From Streptomyces griseosporeus (GTDB lineage Bacteria; Actinomycetota; Actinomycetes; Streptomycetales; Streptomycetaceae): a stretch of 64,000 bases of DNA. Both the position numbers and the translations under genes were made by a program. The notes under the pieces are model-generated. The model did not search any database and had not been told where the DNA came from. It worked only from the letters and a program-made list of their open reading frames with translations. Within the stretch, counting starts at the first letter, position 1. Each line of letters starts with the position of its first letter. This document shows, piece by piece, positions 33,558 through 43,168 of the stretch. The stretch is from the NCBI RefSeq assembly GCF_014656055.1, contig NZ_BNBR01000003.1, positions 432,482-496,481 of the forward strand. The letters run 5' to 3'.

Positions 33558-34057
33558 CGGCTGCTCCCCGCCGCGGTCGACTCGGTCTCCAGGGATTTCC
33601 TCAGCTCGCTGCGGAGTTCGGGGGTGAGCACGTGGCCGGCCCGGCCGACGAACAGGGCCATGTGGTAGGCCACGACGCTCATGTCGCAGTCGGCGGAGCC
33701 GTGGACGCCGAGCAGTGAGCCGTCGCTGATCGACATGACGAACAGGCTGCCCTCGTCCATGGCGACCATGGTGTGCTTGACGCCGCCGTACTCCATGAGC
33801 TTCGCGGCGCCGACGGTGAGGCTGCCGATGCCGGAGACGATGGTGGCGAGGTCGGCGGCGGAGCCCCGGGGGCCGGTGCGCTGCTGCTGGGTCCTGGCCT
33901 CCTCGTTGCGGCCCGGGTCGGAGGAGAGCAGCAGCAGGCCGTCGGACGAGACGACGGCCACGGACTGGATGCCCGGCACCTCCTCGACCAGGTTGGTCAG
34001 CAGCCAGTGCAGATTGCGGGCTTCACTGCTCAGTCCGAAGGTACTGGGCGCGGTCAA
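33554..34057 (-). CDS. cvnB: Conservon protein CvnB: roadblock/LC7 domain
   Basis: 167 codons. Roadblock/LC7 fold (residues about 10-125: HWLLTNLVEEVPGIQSVAVVSSDGLLLL, GVKHTMVAMDEGSLFVMSISDGSLLGVHG), which in other systems regulates the neighbouring GTPase. Start TTG at 34057 is chosen for the GAGGAGG site seven bases upstream and because it overlaps the cvnA stop as TTGA. Followed directly by cvnC. Confidence 0.94.
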   Translation of the reverse strand: MTAPSTFGLSSEARNLHWLLTNLVEEVPGIQSVAVVSSDGLLLLSSDPGRNEEARTQQQRTGPRGSAADLATIVSGIGSLTVGAAKLMEYGGVKHTMVAMDEGSLFVMSISDGSLLGVHGSADCDMSVVAYHMALFVGRAGHVLTPELRSELRKSLETESTAAGSSR

Positions 34058-37000
34058 CTGCTTGCCTCCTCGACTGTGCCCCCCGTGTCTTCTTCGGCGT
34101 GTGTCTGTCCTGCGTACGGTGCCTGGTTCTGGGCGGTCTGCTCGGCGATCTCGGCCTCCGCGTCGCGGTAGCCGGCCACCGCCCCCTGGCGGAAGCCGCC
34201 GAGCCTGCGGCGCAGGGCGTCGGCGTCCACTGATCCGGTCCGCTGGCGCGGGGCCCGGGCGGTCGGTGCGGTGATCCTCGGGGTGCGCTTGGGCAGCCCC
34301 TTGGCGGTGAGCTGGTCCTCGCCGTCGTCGGGGGTGCGCTGGTGTTCGTCGTCGGTGTCGCTCTCGGCGGGTGCCCCAGAGGGGGCGTCCCGGTCGGCGC
34401 TGACCGGGGGTGCGTAGGGAGCGGTGGGCTCTGCCCGGGGCTCCGTGGGAGCGGTCGGCTCGGGGGTCGTGGGTGCGTGTCCGGCCGGCTCGGCCGGGGG
34501 CGTGGGTGCGTGTCCGGCCGGCTCCGCCGGGGGCGTGGGTGCGGGGCCGGTCGGCTGCTGCGGGAGCAGGAGTTCCATGGTGGTCTCGGCGGGGGTCTCC
34601 AGCGGCCGTGCGTCCGGCCGCGCCGCCTCCGCCACGCGCGTGTGGTCCCGCGCCGCCTCGTCGGCGGAGGCGGGGGCGGTCTCCTGCCGCGGCGCCTCCG
34701 CCCTGTCGTCCGGGGCCGGCTGCTCCCTGACAGGGGTGGCCTGGCCGGGCTCCGGGGCGTGCTCGCCGATGGCGGGGGCGGTCTGGCCCCGCTCCGGGGC
34801 GTACTCGCCGATGGCGGGGGCTGAGCCCCGCTCCGGGACATGCTCGCCGATGGCGGGGGCGACCTGGCCCGGCTCCGGGGCCTGCTCCCCCATGACAGGG
34901 GCGACCTGGCCCGGCTCCCGGGCCTGCTCCCCCGCGGCGGGGGCCGCCTGGCCCGGCCCCGGCGTCGCGGCCTGGGACTCGGGCTCGGCATCGGCCTGGG
35001 ACTCGGGCTCGGCATCGGCCTGGGCCACCGCCTCGGCCTCGGCCTGGGGCGCCGCCTCGGCCTCGGCTTCGGTCGCGGACTCGGCCGGGTGGGGCGTCGT
35101 ACCCCCCGGCCGGTCCTCCGCCTCCGCCGCGCGTACCGCGCGCTCCGCGAGGGCCACCACCGGGTCGGTGTTCTTGGGGCGGCCGGGGAGTTCGTTGGAG
35201 TTGGCCTCGGCGTCGGCGCCGGGGAGGGAGAAGGTGTGGGTGGCGGCCGAGGCGGGGGACGCCGGCGGCACCGCGGCGGGCGCAGCGTCGGCCAGGAGCG
35301 TGGCCGGGAGGACGACGACCGCGGCGACCCCGCCCTGCTTCTGCTCGCGCAGCTGCACGCGGACGCCGTACCGGTGGGCGAGGCGGGCCACGACGTACAG
35401 GCCGAGCCCGAGTCCGTCCTCGCCCTCCTGGTCGTACGGCGTGTTCGGGTCGAAGTCGGCGAGGCGGGCGTTGAGGCGGGTGAGGCGGTCGTCGGTCATG
35501 CCGATGCCCTCGTCCTGGACGGAGAGCATCACCTCGCCGCTCTCCAGCAGCCAGCCGGAGACCTCGACGGGCACGTCGGGCGGGGAGAACGCGGTGGCGT
35601 TCTCCATGAGTTCGGCGAGCAGGTGCGAGAGGTCGTCGGCGGCGAAGCCCGCCACGTGCGCGTGCGGGGGCAGCGCGGCGATGCGGACGCGCTCGTACCG
35701 TTCGATCTCGCTGACCGCCGCGCGGACGACGTCGACCAGCGGTACGGGGTTCGCGTGCTGCTGGACGTGTTCGGTGCCGGCGAGGACCAGCAGGTTCTCG
35801 CTGTGCCGGCGCATGACCGTGGCGAAGTGGTCGAGCTTGAACAGCGTGGCGAGGCGGTCGGGGTCCTGCTCCCGCTCCTCCAGGCTCTCGATGACGGCCA
35901 GTTGGCGCTCGACCAGTCCGAGCGTGCGCAGGGCGAGGTTGACGAAGGTGGAGCCGATGCTGCCGCGCAGCCGCTGGAGCTGTGCGGCGGACTCGGCGAG
36001 TTCGGCGCGCAGTTCCTCGCGGGCGTCGGCCATCTTCTGCCGCTGCCCGACGAGGTGCTTGCGGTCGGCCTCCAGGGTGGCGACGCGTTCGGCGAGGGCG
36101 GCGGCGTGCGCGTGCAGGGCGTTGACGGAGCGGACGACCTGGGCGAACTCGTCGTTGCGGCCGGTGAACTTGACCGGCTCCTCGGCGGCCGGGTCCTCGG
36201 CCTGCGCGAGGCGGGCCGAGCCGAGGCGGAGGACGGCGAGCGGGCGGGTGAGGCTGCGGGCCATGCCGGTGGCGATGCCGACGGCGAGCAGCATCAGCGC
36301 GCCGAGTACGGCGATGCGGATCTCCAGCGCGGTGACGTCGTCGTCGCGCAGTTGCTCGAGTTCCTTGACGCGGTGGTCGTAGAGGGCGGCCTCGGCGCCG
36401 CGCATGAGGTCGACGCGGGCGGAGAGCGCGGCGTCGACCTTCTTGGCGCTGGTGCCGAGTTCGTCCTCGTCGAGGGTGGGCTGGTCGGTGAGGCCGGCCA
36501 GGTAGCGGTCGGCGGTGCCGACCTCGGGTCCGGTGACCGTGGCGTCGTAGGAGGAGACGGCCGTGCGGGGGCCGTTCTCGTGGAAGTCGGCGAGCGCGGC
36601 GTCGGAGCGCAGCCGGGCCTGCTGGGCTGCGGCGGTGAGCGCGCCGCGGGCCTTGGTGTCGGCGTCGGAGGAGCCGGTGACCTCTTCCGGCAGGCCGGTG
36701 ATCGGGTCGATCTCGGTCTCGGTGGTGGTCGGCACGTTCAGCGCGGCGACGAGCAGGCCGCGGGCGGCGGCGGCCTGCTGGACGGCCGTGTCCAGCTCGG
36801 CGAGGGTGTGGGCGCCGGAGCCGGCCCGGGACGGCGTCCGTTCGGCGAGCTGCTCGGCGAGGCGGTGCAGCTCGGTGATGGTGGCGGTGTAGGCCCGGTG
36901 CGCTTCGACGGGGCCGTCCTTGCCGGTGAGGGCGGCGCGGCGGACGGCGGCGATGCCGTCGAGGTCCTGGCGCAGCGCGGCCGGCAGGTCGGTGTCGGCG

Positions 37001-37377
37001 CGCAGTTCCTCGATCTGGCGGTCGACGCGGGCGCTGCGCTGCTCGTCGGGTGCCTTGGCGCGGGGGCGGCCGGCGGCGACGTACGAGGTGACGTCGTCGC
37101 GTTCGTCGGCGAGGGCGTGGGCGAGCACGAGCGCGTCCTGGGTGCGCTCGGCCAGCGTGACCAGATCCTGGGAGTCCTTCAGCCGGCCGGAGGCGGCCAG
37201 CACGGAGGGCGCGCCGGCGCCGGCGATGGCGGCGGCCACCACGGCGACGGCGACGATCAGCCGGTTGCGCACATGGGTCGGGCGGCCCTTGCCGACGGGT
37301 GGGCGCTCCGCGCTCCCCTCGGAGGCCGACTGCTTGCCTGTGCGCCGAGGCCGCGTCTTCTGCACCGGTGCTCGCAT
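34054..37377 (-). CDS. cvnA: Conservon protein CvnA: sensor histidine-kinase-like, very long tail
   Basis: 1107 codons. Two membrane segments: one near residues 45-65 and another near 325-350 (AVLGALMLLAVGIATGMA); between them a nitrate/sulfonate-sensing type helical domain. Then HAMP-like RSLTRPLAVLRLGSARLAQAED, helices with HAHAAALAERVATLEADR, and a HATPase domain (about 530-650: LMENATAFSPPD, VQDEGIGMTDDRL, GEDGLGLGLYV). No standard phosphoacceptor His box. Residues about 690-1090 are Ala/Pro/Glu-rich with repeats (such as PAIGEHAPE). ATG at 37377; the upstream site is weak. Start of the cvnA-B-C-D operon. Confidence 0.92.
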   Translation of the reverse strand: MRAPVQKTRPRRTGKQSASEGSAERPPVGKGRPTHVRNRLIVAVAVVAAAIAGAGAPSVLAASGRLKDSQDLVTLAERTQDALVLAHALADERDDVTSYVAAGRPRAKAPDEQRSARVDRQIEELRADTDLPAALRQDLDGIAAVRRAALTGKDGPVEAHRAYTATITELHRLAEQLAERTPSRAGSGAHTLAELDTAVQQAAAARGLLVAALNVPTTTETEIDPITGLPEEVTGSSDADTKARGALTAAAQQARLRSDAALADFHENGPRTAVSSYDATVTGPEVGTADRYLAGLTDQPTLDEDELGTSAKKVDAALSARVDLMRGAEAALYDHRVKELEQLRDDDVTALEIRIAVLGALMLLAVGIATGMARSLTRPLAVLRLGSARLAQAEDPAAEEPVKFTGRNDEFAQVVRSVNALHAHAAALAERVATLEADRKHLVGQRQKMADAREELRAELAESAAQLQRLRGSIGSTFVNLALRTLGLVERQLAVIESLEEREQDPDRLATLFKLDHFATVMRRHSENLLVLAGTEHVQQHANPVPLVDVVRAAVSEIERYERVRIAALPPHAHVAGFAADDLSHLLAELMENATAFSPPDVPVEVSGWLLESGEVMLSVQDEGIGMTDDRLTRLNARLADFDPNTPYDQEGEDGLGLGLYVVARLAHRYGVRVQLREQKQGGVAAVVVLPATLLADAAPAAVPPASPASAATHTFSLPGADAEANSNELPGRPKNTDPVVALAERAVRAAEAEDRPGGTTPHPAESATEAEAEAAPQAEAEAVAQADAEPESQADAEPESQAATPGPGQAAPAAGEQAREPGQVAPVMGEQAPEPGQVAPAIGEHVPERGSAPAIGEYAPERGQTAPAIGEHAPEPGQATPVREQPAPDDRAEAPRQETAPASADEAARDHTRVAEAARPDARPLETPAETTMELLLPQQPTGPAPTPPAEPAGHAPTPPAEPAGHAPTTPEPTAPTEPRAEPTAPYAPPVSADRDAPSGAPAESDTDDEHQRTPDDGEDQLTAKGLPKRTPRITAPTARAPRQRTGSVDADALRRRLGGFRQGAVAGYRDAEAEIAEQTAQNQAPYAGQTHAEEDTGGTVEEASS

Positions 37378-37733
37378 TCCTGACTCGTGTACCCATGGAC
37401 CCAGGTGACGCACTGTCAGTCCCTGTGCACACCTGGTACGGTTTCCGACCCTCCCAGTGCCGGTGGGCACTGGTCGCGCATCACCTGACCCGCCACCCGA
37501 AGGAGTGAACATCGGAGGGGAGTTGGCGGGCAAGTTCCTCTGGCGCGTGCAGCGGCCTTGCGCGGCGGGCCGGTTGGACGTCGGCGGCGGGCTTTGGCAG
37601 TATTCGCCGCCACCGCTTCCCGGAGTGCGCCATTCCCTCCCAAACCCGGCGCCCGGCCTGTGCGGGTGCGGCGATGGCGCGACGTTTGCCAGCCGTTTGC
37701 GGAGCATGTGAAGGGGTCGTGCAGACTGGCCGG
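37378..37733. promoter_or_regulatory. Divergent promoter region, cvnA / PP2C-like gene
   Basis: 356 bp serving two divergent genes. Perfect 8-bp inverted repeat with a four-base loop at 37454-37473 (CCAGTGCC / GGCACTGG), placed about 80 bp upstream of cvnA; it could be an operator or a transcript hairpin. No other recognisable site. Confidence 0.4.
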
Positions 37734-38525
37734 ATGCGTACGGAACTTGTCTCGGAGCCCGGCGGCCGCGACCGCGACAACGAGGACTTCGCGAGTGTCG
37801 GAGTTCCCGCTTCCGGACGGGGTGGATCACTGGTGGTCCTGGACGGGGTGACGCCGCCGCGGGGCGGCACGGGGTGTCTGCATTCGGTCCCCTGGTACAC
37901 CGCTCGCCTCGGGGGCGCGCTGACCGAACTGACCGTTTCACTCCCGGATGTTCCCCTGTCCGACGCTCTTGCCCGCGCCATCGCCCGTACCGCTCAGCTG
38001 CACGCGGGAACCTGTGACCTTTCTCACGCTCGCACGCCGCAGGCAACCGTGGTCGTGGCCCGCTGGTCGGCGGAGTCGGTGGAGTACCTGGTGCTGTCCG
38101 ACTCGGCCCTGCTGCTGGAGTCCCCGGACGGCACGGTCACGCCGGTCCTCGACGACCGGCTCGCGCTGCTGCCGCCGTCGGCCCTGGTGAGCGACGACGT
38201 CATCGACGCGACCCTGCGCAACAGGGAGGGCGGGTTCTTCACGGCCGCGGCCGACCCGTCCGTGGCCGCCCTGGCGGTGACGGGTTCGGTGCCGCGTGCC
38301 GAGGTGCGCGCGCTGGCGGCGCTGACGGACGGGGCGGGCCGCTGGGTGGAGAAATTCCGCGAGGGCGACTGGGCGGACTGCCTCACCCTGATCGCCAAGG
38401 AGGGGGCGCGGGCCCTGGTGGACCGGGTGCGGGCGCTGGAACGGGCGGACGACGCGGGGCGGCGGGTGTTCCTGGGGCGCAGCAAGACGCACGACGACGC
38501 GACGGTGGTGTACGTGGAGTTGTGA
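37734..38525 (+). CDS. PP2C-family (SpoIIE/RsbU-like) phosphatase-like protein
   Basis: 263 codons, soluble. Resembles a serine/threonine phosphatase of the PP2C fold: N-terminal RDRDNEDFA and GGSLVVLDGV, where the metal-binding Asp residues are expected, PQATVVVARW and C-terminal HDDATVVYVEL. The pattern is short and the metal sites are not all confirmable, so the catalytic state is uncertain. ATG at 37734. Diverges from the conservon and precedes the NACHT gene by 96 bp. Confidence 0.8.
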   Translation: MRTELVSEPGGRDRDNEDFASVGVPASGRGGSLVVLDGVTPPRGGTGCLHSVPWYTARLGGALTELTVSLPDVPLSDALARAIARTAQLHAGTCDLSHARTPQATVVVARWSAESVEYLVLSDSALLLESPDGTVTPVLDDRLALLPPSALVSDDVIDATLRNREGGFFTAAADPSVAALAVTGSVPRAEVRALAALTDGAGRWVEKFREGDWADCLTLIAKEGARALVDRVRALERADDAGRRVFLGRSKTHDDATVVYVEL

Positions 38526-38621
38526 ACAACGGGGGCGGGTGTCAGTGCCTTCCGGTATGACGGAGGGACGAGACGCCGGCTGAGGGGGCAGGCGCATGGC
38601 AGTGCTCGGGGGCGGTGCGCG

Positions 38622-41600
38622 GTGAGTCTGTTCGCCTGGCTGAAGCGGCGGCCGCGGCCGGAGGGGACGGAGACGGCCGGGGCGGTGGACGTCAGGGTGC
38701 GCGGCGCGGAGGCGTACGGCGTCGGGGGCGACGTGGTCGGCAGTGCCGTCGGCCCGCACAGCACGGTGACGTACATCCAGCAGCTGGTGCAGCGGTTCGA
38801 GGTGACCGGCGACGGCCGCGCGCCGCTGACTCCGCGGGAGGTCGCGGAGGCGATCGGCGCGTACGCGGCGCAGGTGCGCCAGCGCTACGGCCGGCTGGAC
38901 CTGGAGGTGCTGATACCGAGCGACGTGGGCGACGGCCATCCGGCGGTGCGGTTGCGGGAGGTGTTCGTGCCGCCGCTGCTGCGGGCGGACCCGCCGCCGC
39001 CCGAGCTGCCGCCCGAGCTGCGCAAGCGGCTGCTGCTCAGCGGTGATCTGCCGGCCGACGAGGAGCTGCCGCCGGGGGTGCGCAGGGAGGCGCTGGAGCG
39101 ACTGCGGCAGGCCTATCTGGACCGCCCGCCGGTGCCGCTGCTGGACGTCGTCACGGACCCGAAGTGCGGGCGGCTGGTGCTGCTGGGCGACCCGGGCGCG
39201 GGCAAGTCGACCCTGGGCCGCTATCTCGCGCTGGGCCTGACCTCCGGGAGGCCGCCCGCCGAGCTGGCCCGGCTGGCGGGGTGGCTGCCGGTGGTGGTGG
39301 AGCTGCGCAAGTACGCGGAACCGCGGTGGCGGGAGCGGACGTTCGAGGACTTCCTCGACCATCTGCACCGGATGGAGAGCATGTCGGTGCCGTCGGAGGT
39401 GCTGCGCAGGTGCCTGACGGACGGCAGGGTGCTGGTGGTCTTCGACGGCCTGGACGAGATCTTCGACCCGGCGGTGCGGGACGAGGTGAGCCGCCGTATC
39501 GCGGGCTTCGCCGGGCGGTACGGCGGGGCGCGGATCATCGTCACCTCGCGGGTGATCGGGTACCGGGGGGCGGTGCTGGACGGTGCGGGCTTCGGGCACC
39601 ACATGATCCAGGACCTGACGCGGGAGCAGATCGGCGAGTTCGCGCGGCGCTGGTACGGCACGGTGTGCGGGGGTGATCCGGCGGAGTGCGATCGGCTGTC
39701 CGGGCGGATCACGGCGGCGGTCGCGCACTCCCGTCCGGTGCGTGAACTGGCGGGCAATCCGCTGCTGCTGACGATCCTCGCGATCATCGGCCGCCGGCAG
39801 GAGCTGCCGCGTGACCGGCAGGGCGTGTACGACCACGCGGTGCGCGTCCTGACGGCCCGTTGGGACCAGGAGGCGAAGCTCCTCAAGCCGACGGCGGAGA
39901 CGGAGGTGCTGCGGCACCTGGACGACGAGGACCGCCGTGAGCTGCTGCGGCTGCTGGCCCGGCGGATGCAGGACGGCGAGGGCGGCATCGCGGGCAACCG
40001 GATCCACGGCACGGAGCTGGAGGAGGTGTTCAAGGAGTACCTCCGGGAGATCTGGGGGCTGCCGCTGCCGGAGGCGACGGTGGCGGCGCGGGAGATGAAG
40101 CGGCAGTTCGAGGAGCGGAACTTCATCCTGAGCCGGTTCGGCGGCGAGGTGTACGGCTTCGTGCACCGGGCGTTTCTGGAGTACCTGGCGGCGATCGACA
40201 TCGCGCAGCGGTACGCGGCCCGGGAGTGGACGGAGGACGAGCTGATCGACCAGGTCTTCGTCCGCCGCGCCGAGGACCCGAACTGGCACGAGGTGCTGTT
40301 GCTGCTGGTGGGGTTGCTGGAGCGGCAGATCAGTGTGGGGGTGGCGGGGAGGGCGGTGGACGCGTTGCTGGAGAGGGACGCGCGGTCCCCCCGGTGGATG
40401 CCCGGACTGCTGGTGCTCGCGGTGCGGGCGCTGGCCGAGGTGCGGCGCATCGCGGTGCTGGACCGGCAGAGCCGGGTGGCGGTCGACCGGCTCGTCCACT
40501 ACCTGGAGCGGTACGGATCGACGGGCGGCGTCGCCGAACTCGCCGCCGTCCGGCCCGCCCTGGCGACCTTCCCCGAGCATTGGCGGGGCCGCTGCCACCT
40601 CCTGCGCTGGTTCCACGTCAGAGGGCAGTTCCGCCGGGGCAGCCGGCCCATGGCGGCGGCCCCGCTGGCCTGCGAGCTGTACGACGCTCCCGAGCTGCCG
40701 ACGGCACTGGCGCGGCACGCCCCGGCCTCCCCCGTCCGCTCGGCCGCCCTCCGTCTGCTGGCCGAGCGCCGGCCCGGTGATCCGGGCGTACGCGACCTGC
40801 TGGCCGAGCGCGCCGCGACGGACCCTGACACGCCGGTACGGGCCACTTGTCTGGAGCTGCTGGCCGAGCGGTGGGCCGACCTTCCGGAGACACAGGCGCT
40901 CGTACGCAAGGCCGTCGTCGAGGACCCCGATCCAAGGGCGCGCGAAGCCGCCCTGGGGATGCTGGCCCGGCACTGGTGCAGCGCACCAGAGACGCTTGCC
41001 CTGGTCCGCCGGGCGCTGTCCCAGGACGAGGACGATGCCGTGCGGGGTGCCGCTCTCGGGGTGCTGACCGATCACTGGTCGCAGGACCCGGAGACGACGG
41101 CGACCTGCCATGACCTCGCGGTGCGGGACGGCAGCGCGCTGGTGCGGGTCACGGCCCTGCGCTTCCTGGCGCCCGAGCTGACCGACGCCCTGTGGGAGCG
41201 GGCCGCTGCGGACCCCGACGTGGGCGTGCGCCGCACGGTCCTGCGCCATCAGGCCGACCAGGACCCTCCGAGCCCCCGGGCGCGCCCGATGGTCCGCCGG
41301 CTGGCGGTCGAGGACGAGGACTGGACGCTGCGGTACACCGCCCTGCAACTGCTCGCGCGGCACTGGGCGGAGGATGAGGACACCGGTGCGTTCCTCCGGA
41401 GCCGCGCCGTCGCCGACGCCCATGTCGCCGTCAAGGACGGTGCTCTCACCTTCCTCACCCTTCACTGGCCCGACGACGAGCGGACGGCCGCGCTGCTGAG
41501 GTCCCGGGCGGTGGACGACGAGGACGAGGACGTCCGCGCCAGAGCCCTGCAACTCCTCGTGCAGCTCCGCGCGAAGGACACCGGCACACGGGAGTTGGTA

Positions 41601-42413
41601 CGCGACCGCCTCGTCCACGACAGGCACTGGTACGTCCAGCACGTGGCGCTCGGTCTGCTCGTCCAGCACTGGCCCGACCACCCGGACACGGCCGCCCTGC
41701 TGTGGAAGGTCGCCGCCACGACCGATGCCGCCACGCGCGACGAGGCCCTGCGGCATCTGGTCGAGCAGCGGATGAAACCGCAGGCCACGCATCGCCTCGT
41801 CCATGAGCTGGCCGCCGACGACAGCACCGCCGGCGGCACGCGCCAGACGGCACTCCAGTTGCTGGCCACCCACTGGGCCGATCAGCCGGGCACCCACCTG
41901 CTCGTCCGCGCCGTGTGCGCCGACGAGGACTTCGGGGCCGTCCCCTTTGTGCTCACCCTGCTGACCCGGCACTGGCCCGACGACCCCGGCACCCGCCCCA
42001 CGGTCCTCGACCGCGCCGTGCACGACGCGCGGGCGGAGGTCCGGGCCGCCGCCCTGGACCTGCTCGGCGAACACTGGCCCGCCACCCCCGACCTCCCCGA
42101 GCTGTACCGCGACCGCGCGCTCCACGACCCCGACCCCGGCATCCGCACCACCGCGCTGCAGCACTACGCCTGGGAGGTCACCACCGACGAGGCCGCCGTC
42201 TTCGTCGGCGGACGGCTCAGCGGCGATGTGGCGGCCGAGGTGCGGATCGCCGCCGCCCGCATCCTCGCCTTCGCCTGGCCGGGGCACCCGGACACCCTGC
42301 GGCTCCTCAGGGAACGGATCGACAGCGACCGGAGTGAGGACGTCCGCGAGGAGGCCGCCCGTATGCTCGCCGCCGCCCGAGACCTGGCCCCCTTCCAGGA
42401 CAAGCTCCCCTGA
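38622..42413 (+). CDS. NACHT-type STAND NTPase with C-terminal HEAT-like repeats
   Basis: 1263 codons, GTG start. Short N-terminal region of about 110 residues containing a Gly/Val-rich segment (GVGGDVVGSAVG, residues about 37-48) and a helical stretch; then a NACHT NTPase: Walker A GDPGAGKST at residues 189-197, Walker B VVFDGLDE near 273-280, the sensor-like TSRVIGYRG, and LAGNPLLL (the GxP motif) near 377. After a helical linker, residues about 685-1255 form some fifteen 30-40-residue HEAT-like repeats (pattern V-R-x-x-A-L-x-L-L-x-x-H-W). Such STAND NTPases oligomerise when their repeat domain senses a ligand; bacterial relatives protect against phages. There is no recognised N-terminal effector (nuclease, TIR, protease). 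No toxin or defence gene is adjacent. Confidence 0.85.
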   Translation: MSLFAWLKRRPRPEGTETAGAVDVRVRGAEAYGVGGDVVGSAVGPHSTVTYIQQLVQRFEVTGDGRAPLTPREVAEAIGAYAAQVRQRYGRLDLEVLIPSDVGDGHPAVRLREVFVPPLLRADPPPPELPPELRKRLLLSGDLPADEELPPGVRREALERLRQAYLDRPPVPLLDVVTDPKCGRLVLLGDPGAGKSTLGRYLALGLTSGRPPAELARLAGWLPVVVELRKYAEPRWRERTFEDFLDHLHRMESMSVPSEVLRRCLTDGRVLVVFDGLDEIFDPAVRDEVSRRIAGFAGRYGGARIIVTSRVIGYRGAVLDGAGFGHHMIQDLTREQIGEFARRWYGTVCGGDPAECDRLSGRITAAVAHSRPVRELAGNPLLLTILAIIGRRQELPRDRQGVYDHAVRVLTARWDQEAKLLKPTAETEVLRHLDDEDRRELLRLLARRMQDGEGGIAGNRIHGTELEEVFKEYLREIWGLPLPEATVAAREMKRQFEERNFILSRFGGEVYGFVHRAFLEYLAAIDIAQRYAAREWTEDELIDQVFVRRAEDPNWHEVLLLLVGLLERQISVGVAGRAVDALLERDARSPRWMPGLLVLAVRALAEVRRIAVLDRQSRVAVDRLVHYLERYGSTGGVAELAAVRPALATFPEHWRGRCHLLRWFHVRGQFRRGSRPMAAAPLACELYDAPELPTALARHAPASPVRSAALRLLAERRPGDPGVRDLLAERAATDPDTPVRATCLELLAERWADLPETQALVRKAVVEDPDPRAREAALGMLARHWCSAPETLALVRRALSQDEDDAVRGAALGVLTDHWSQDPETTATCHDLAVRDGSALVRVTALRFLAPELTDALWERAAADPDVGVRRTVLRHQADQDPPSPRARPMVRRLAVEDEDWTLRYTALQLLARHWAEDEDTGAFLRSRAVADAHVAVKDGALTFLTLHWPDDERTAALLRSRAVDDEDEDVRARALQLLVQLRAKDTGTRELVRDRLVHDRHWYVQHVALGLLVQHWPDHPDTAALLWKVAATTDAATRDEALRHLVEQRMKPQATHRLVHELAADDSTAGGTRQTALQLLATHWADQPGTHLLVRAVCADEDFGAVPFVLTLLTRHWPDDPGTRPTVLDRAVHDARAEVRAAALDLLGEHWPATPDLPELYRDRALHDPDPGIRTTALQHYAWEVTTDEAAVFVGGRLSGDVAAEVRIAAARILAFAWPGHPDTLRLLRERIDSDRSEDVREEAARMLAAARDLAPFQDKLP

Positions 42414-42432
42414 CCGCCCGGCAGAGGTCAGC

Positions 42433-42927
42433 TCACCTCTGTTCCATCCCCCGGTTCAACTGGTTCAGCAGCCGCGCCAGTTCCGCGACCTCCCGCCGGT
42501 CCCAGTGGGAGAGCTTGCTGACGTACCGCGCGCGGCGGGCGTCGCGGACGCGGCCGACGCGGCGGTGGCCCTCCTCCGTGAGGTGGACCAGCCAGGCGCG
42601 GCCGTCCGCCGGGTCGGGCTCGCGGGCCACCAGGCCCAGTTCCTCCAGGGCGCGCAGCTGGCGGGACATGGTGGCCTTGCCGACGCCGATGTAGGCGGCC
42701 AGCTCGGTGGCGCGCTGACGGCCGCACTCGTCGAGCCGTACGAGCAGGCCGTACGCCGCCGACTCCAGGTCCGGATGGACCTCGCGGGCCATCTCGCCCT
42801 GGTTGGCCCGGGCCCGCCGCAGGAACACCGTCAACTCGCGTTCCAGCGCCAGGAATTCCTGGTCCACACCACTCGGCGGCGCGGGGCGTTCGCCCCGCTG
42901 TCCGCCGCCGTTCTGGTCCTCGTGCAC
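42433..42927 (-). CDS. MarR-family transcriptional regulator
   Basis: 164 codons. Winged helix-turn-helix with RATELAAYIGVGKATMSRQLRALEELGLV and the wing REPDPADGRAWLVHLTEEG, the MarR pattern. GTG at 42927. Divergent from the lysozyme gene across 241 bp that may hold its operator. Its 3' end is 19 bp from the NACHT gene, convergent. Confidence 0.93.
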   Translation of the reverse strand: MHEDQNGGGQRGERPAPPSGVDQEFLALERELTVFLRRARANQGEMAREVHPDLESAAYGLLVRLDECGRQRATELAAYIGVGKATMSRQLRALEELGLVAREPDPADGRAWLVHLTEEGHRRVGRVRDARRARYVSKLSHWDRREVAELARLLNQLNRGMEQR

Positions 42928-43053
42928 GTCAGTCCCCTGATCCGGTTTCCCGATCCTGAAAGTTTCCTTCGGCCGCCGTCATCTCCGCAGCTCCGCCAGT
43001 ATTTCGCAGGGCTAGACCAACGGCGGCTCCCAGCCCCCCTTCCGCCGGCGGGT

Positions 43054-43065
43054 CTACGTGCGTAG
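43054..43065. promoter_or_regulatory. Candidate MarR operator palindrome
   Basis: CTACG-TG-CGTAG, a 12-bp perfect palindrome between the divergent marR and lysozyme genes, about 105 bp before the lysozyme start. Short palindromes are frequent in such DNA, so it is only a candidate. Confidence 0.3.
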
Positions 43066-43168
43066 CTTCTTCACCAGGAAAGTGAATGGCATGCCCACGC
43101 CAGTATCGCCGTGGGCCCCGTGCAGCACGTCGACCAGCGTTCCCCACCAACGCTTCCGGAGGCACGTC

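Noticed and set aside
37938..42287. Minus-strand open frame of over 1400 codons opposite the NACHT gene
   Set aside because: Shadow of the NACHT-HEAT gene; Gly/Arg-rich without recognisable domain, and it would span the PP2C-like gene as well.
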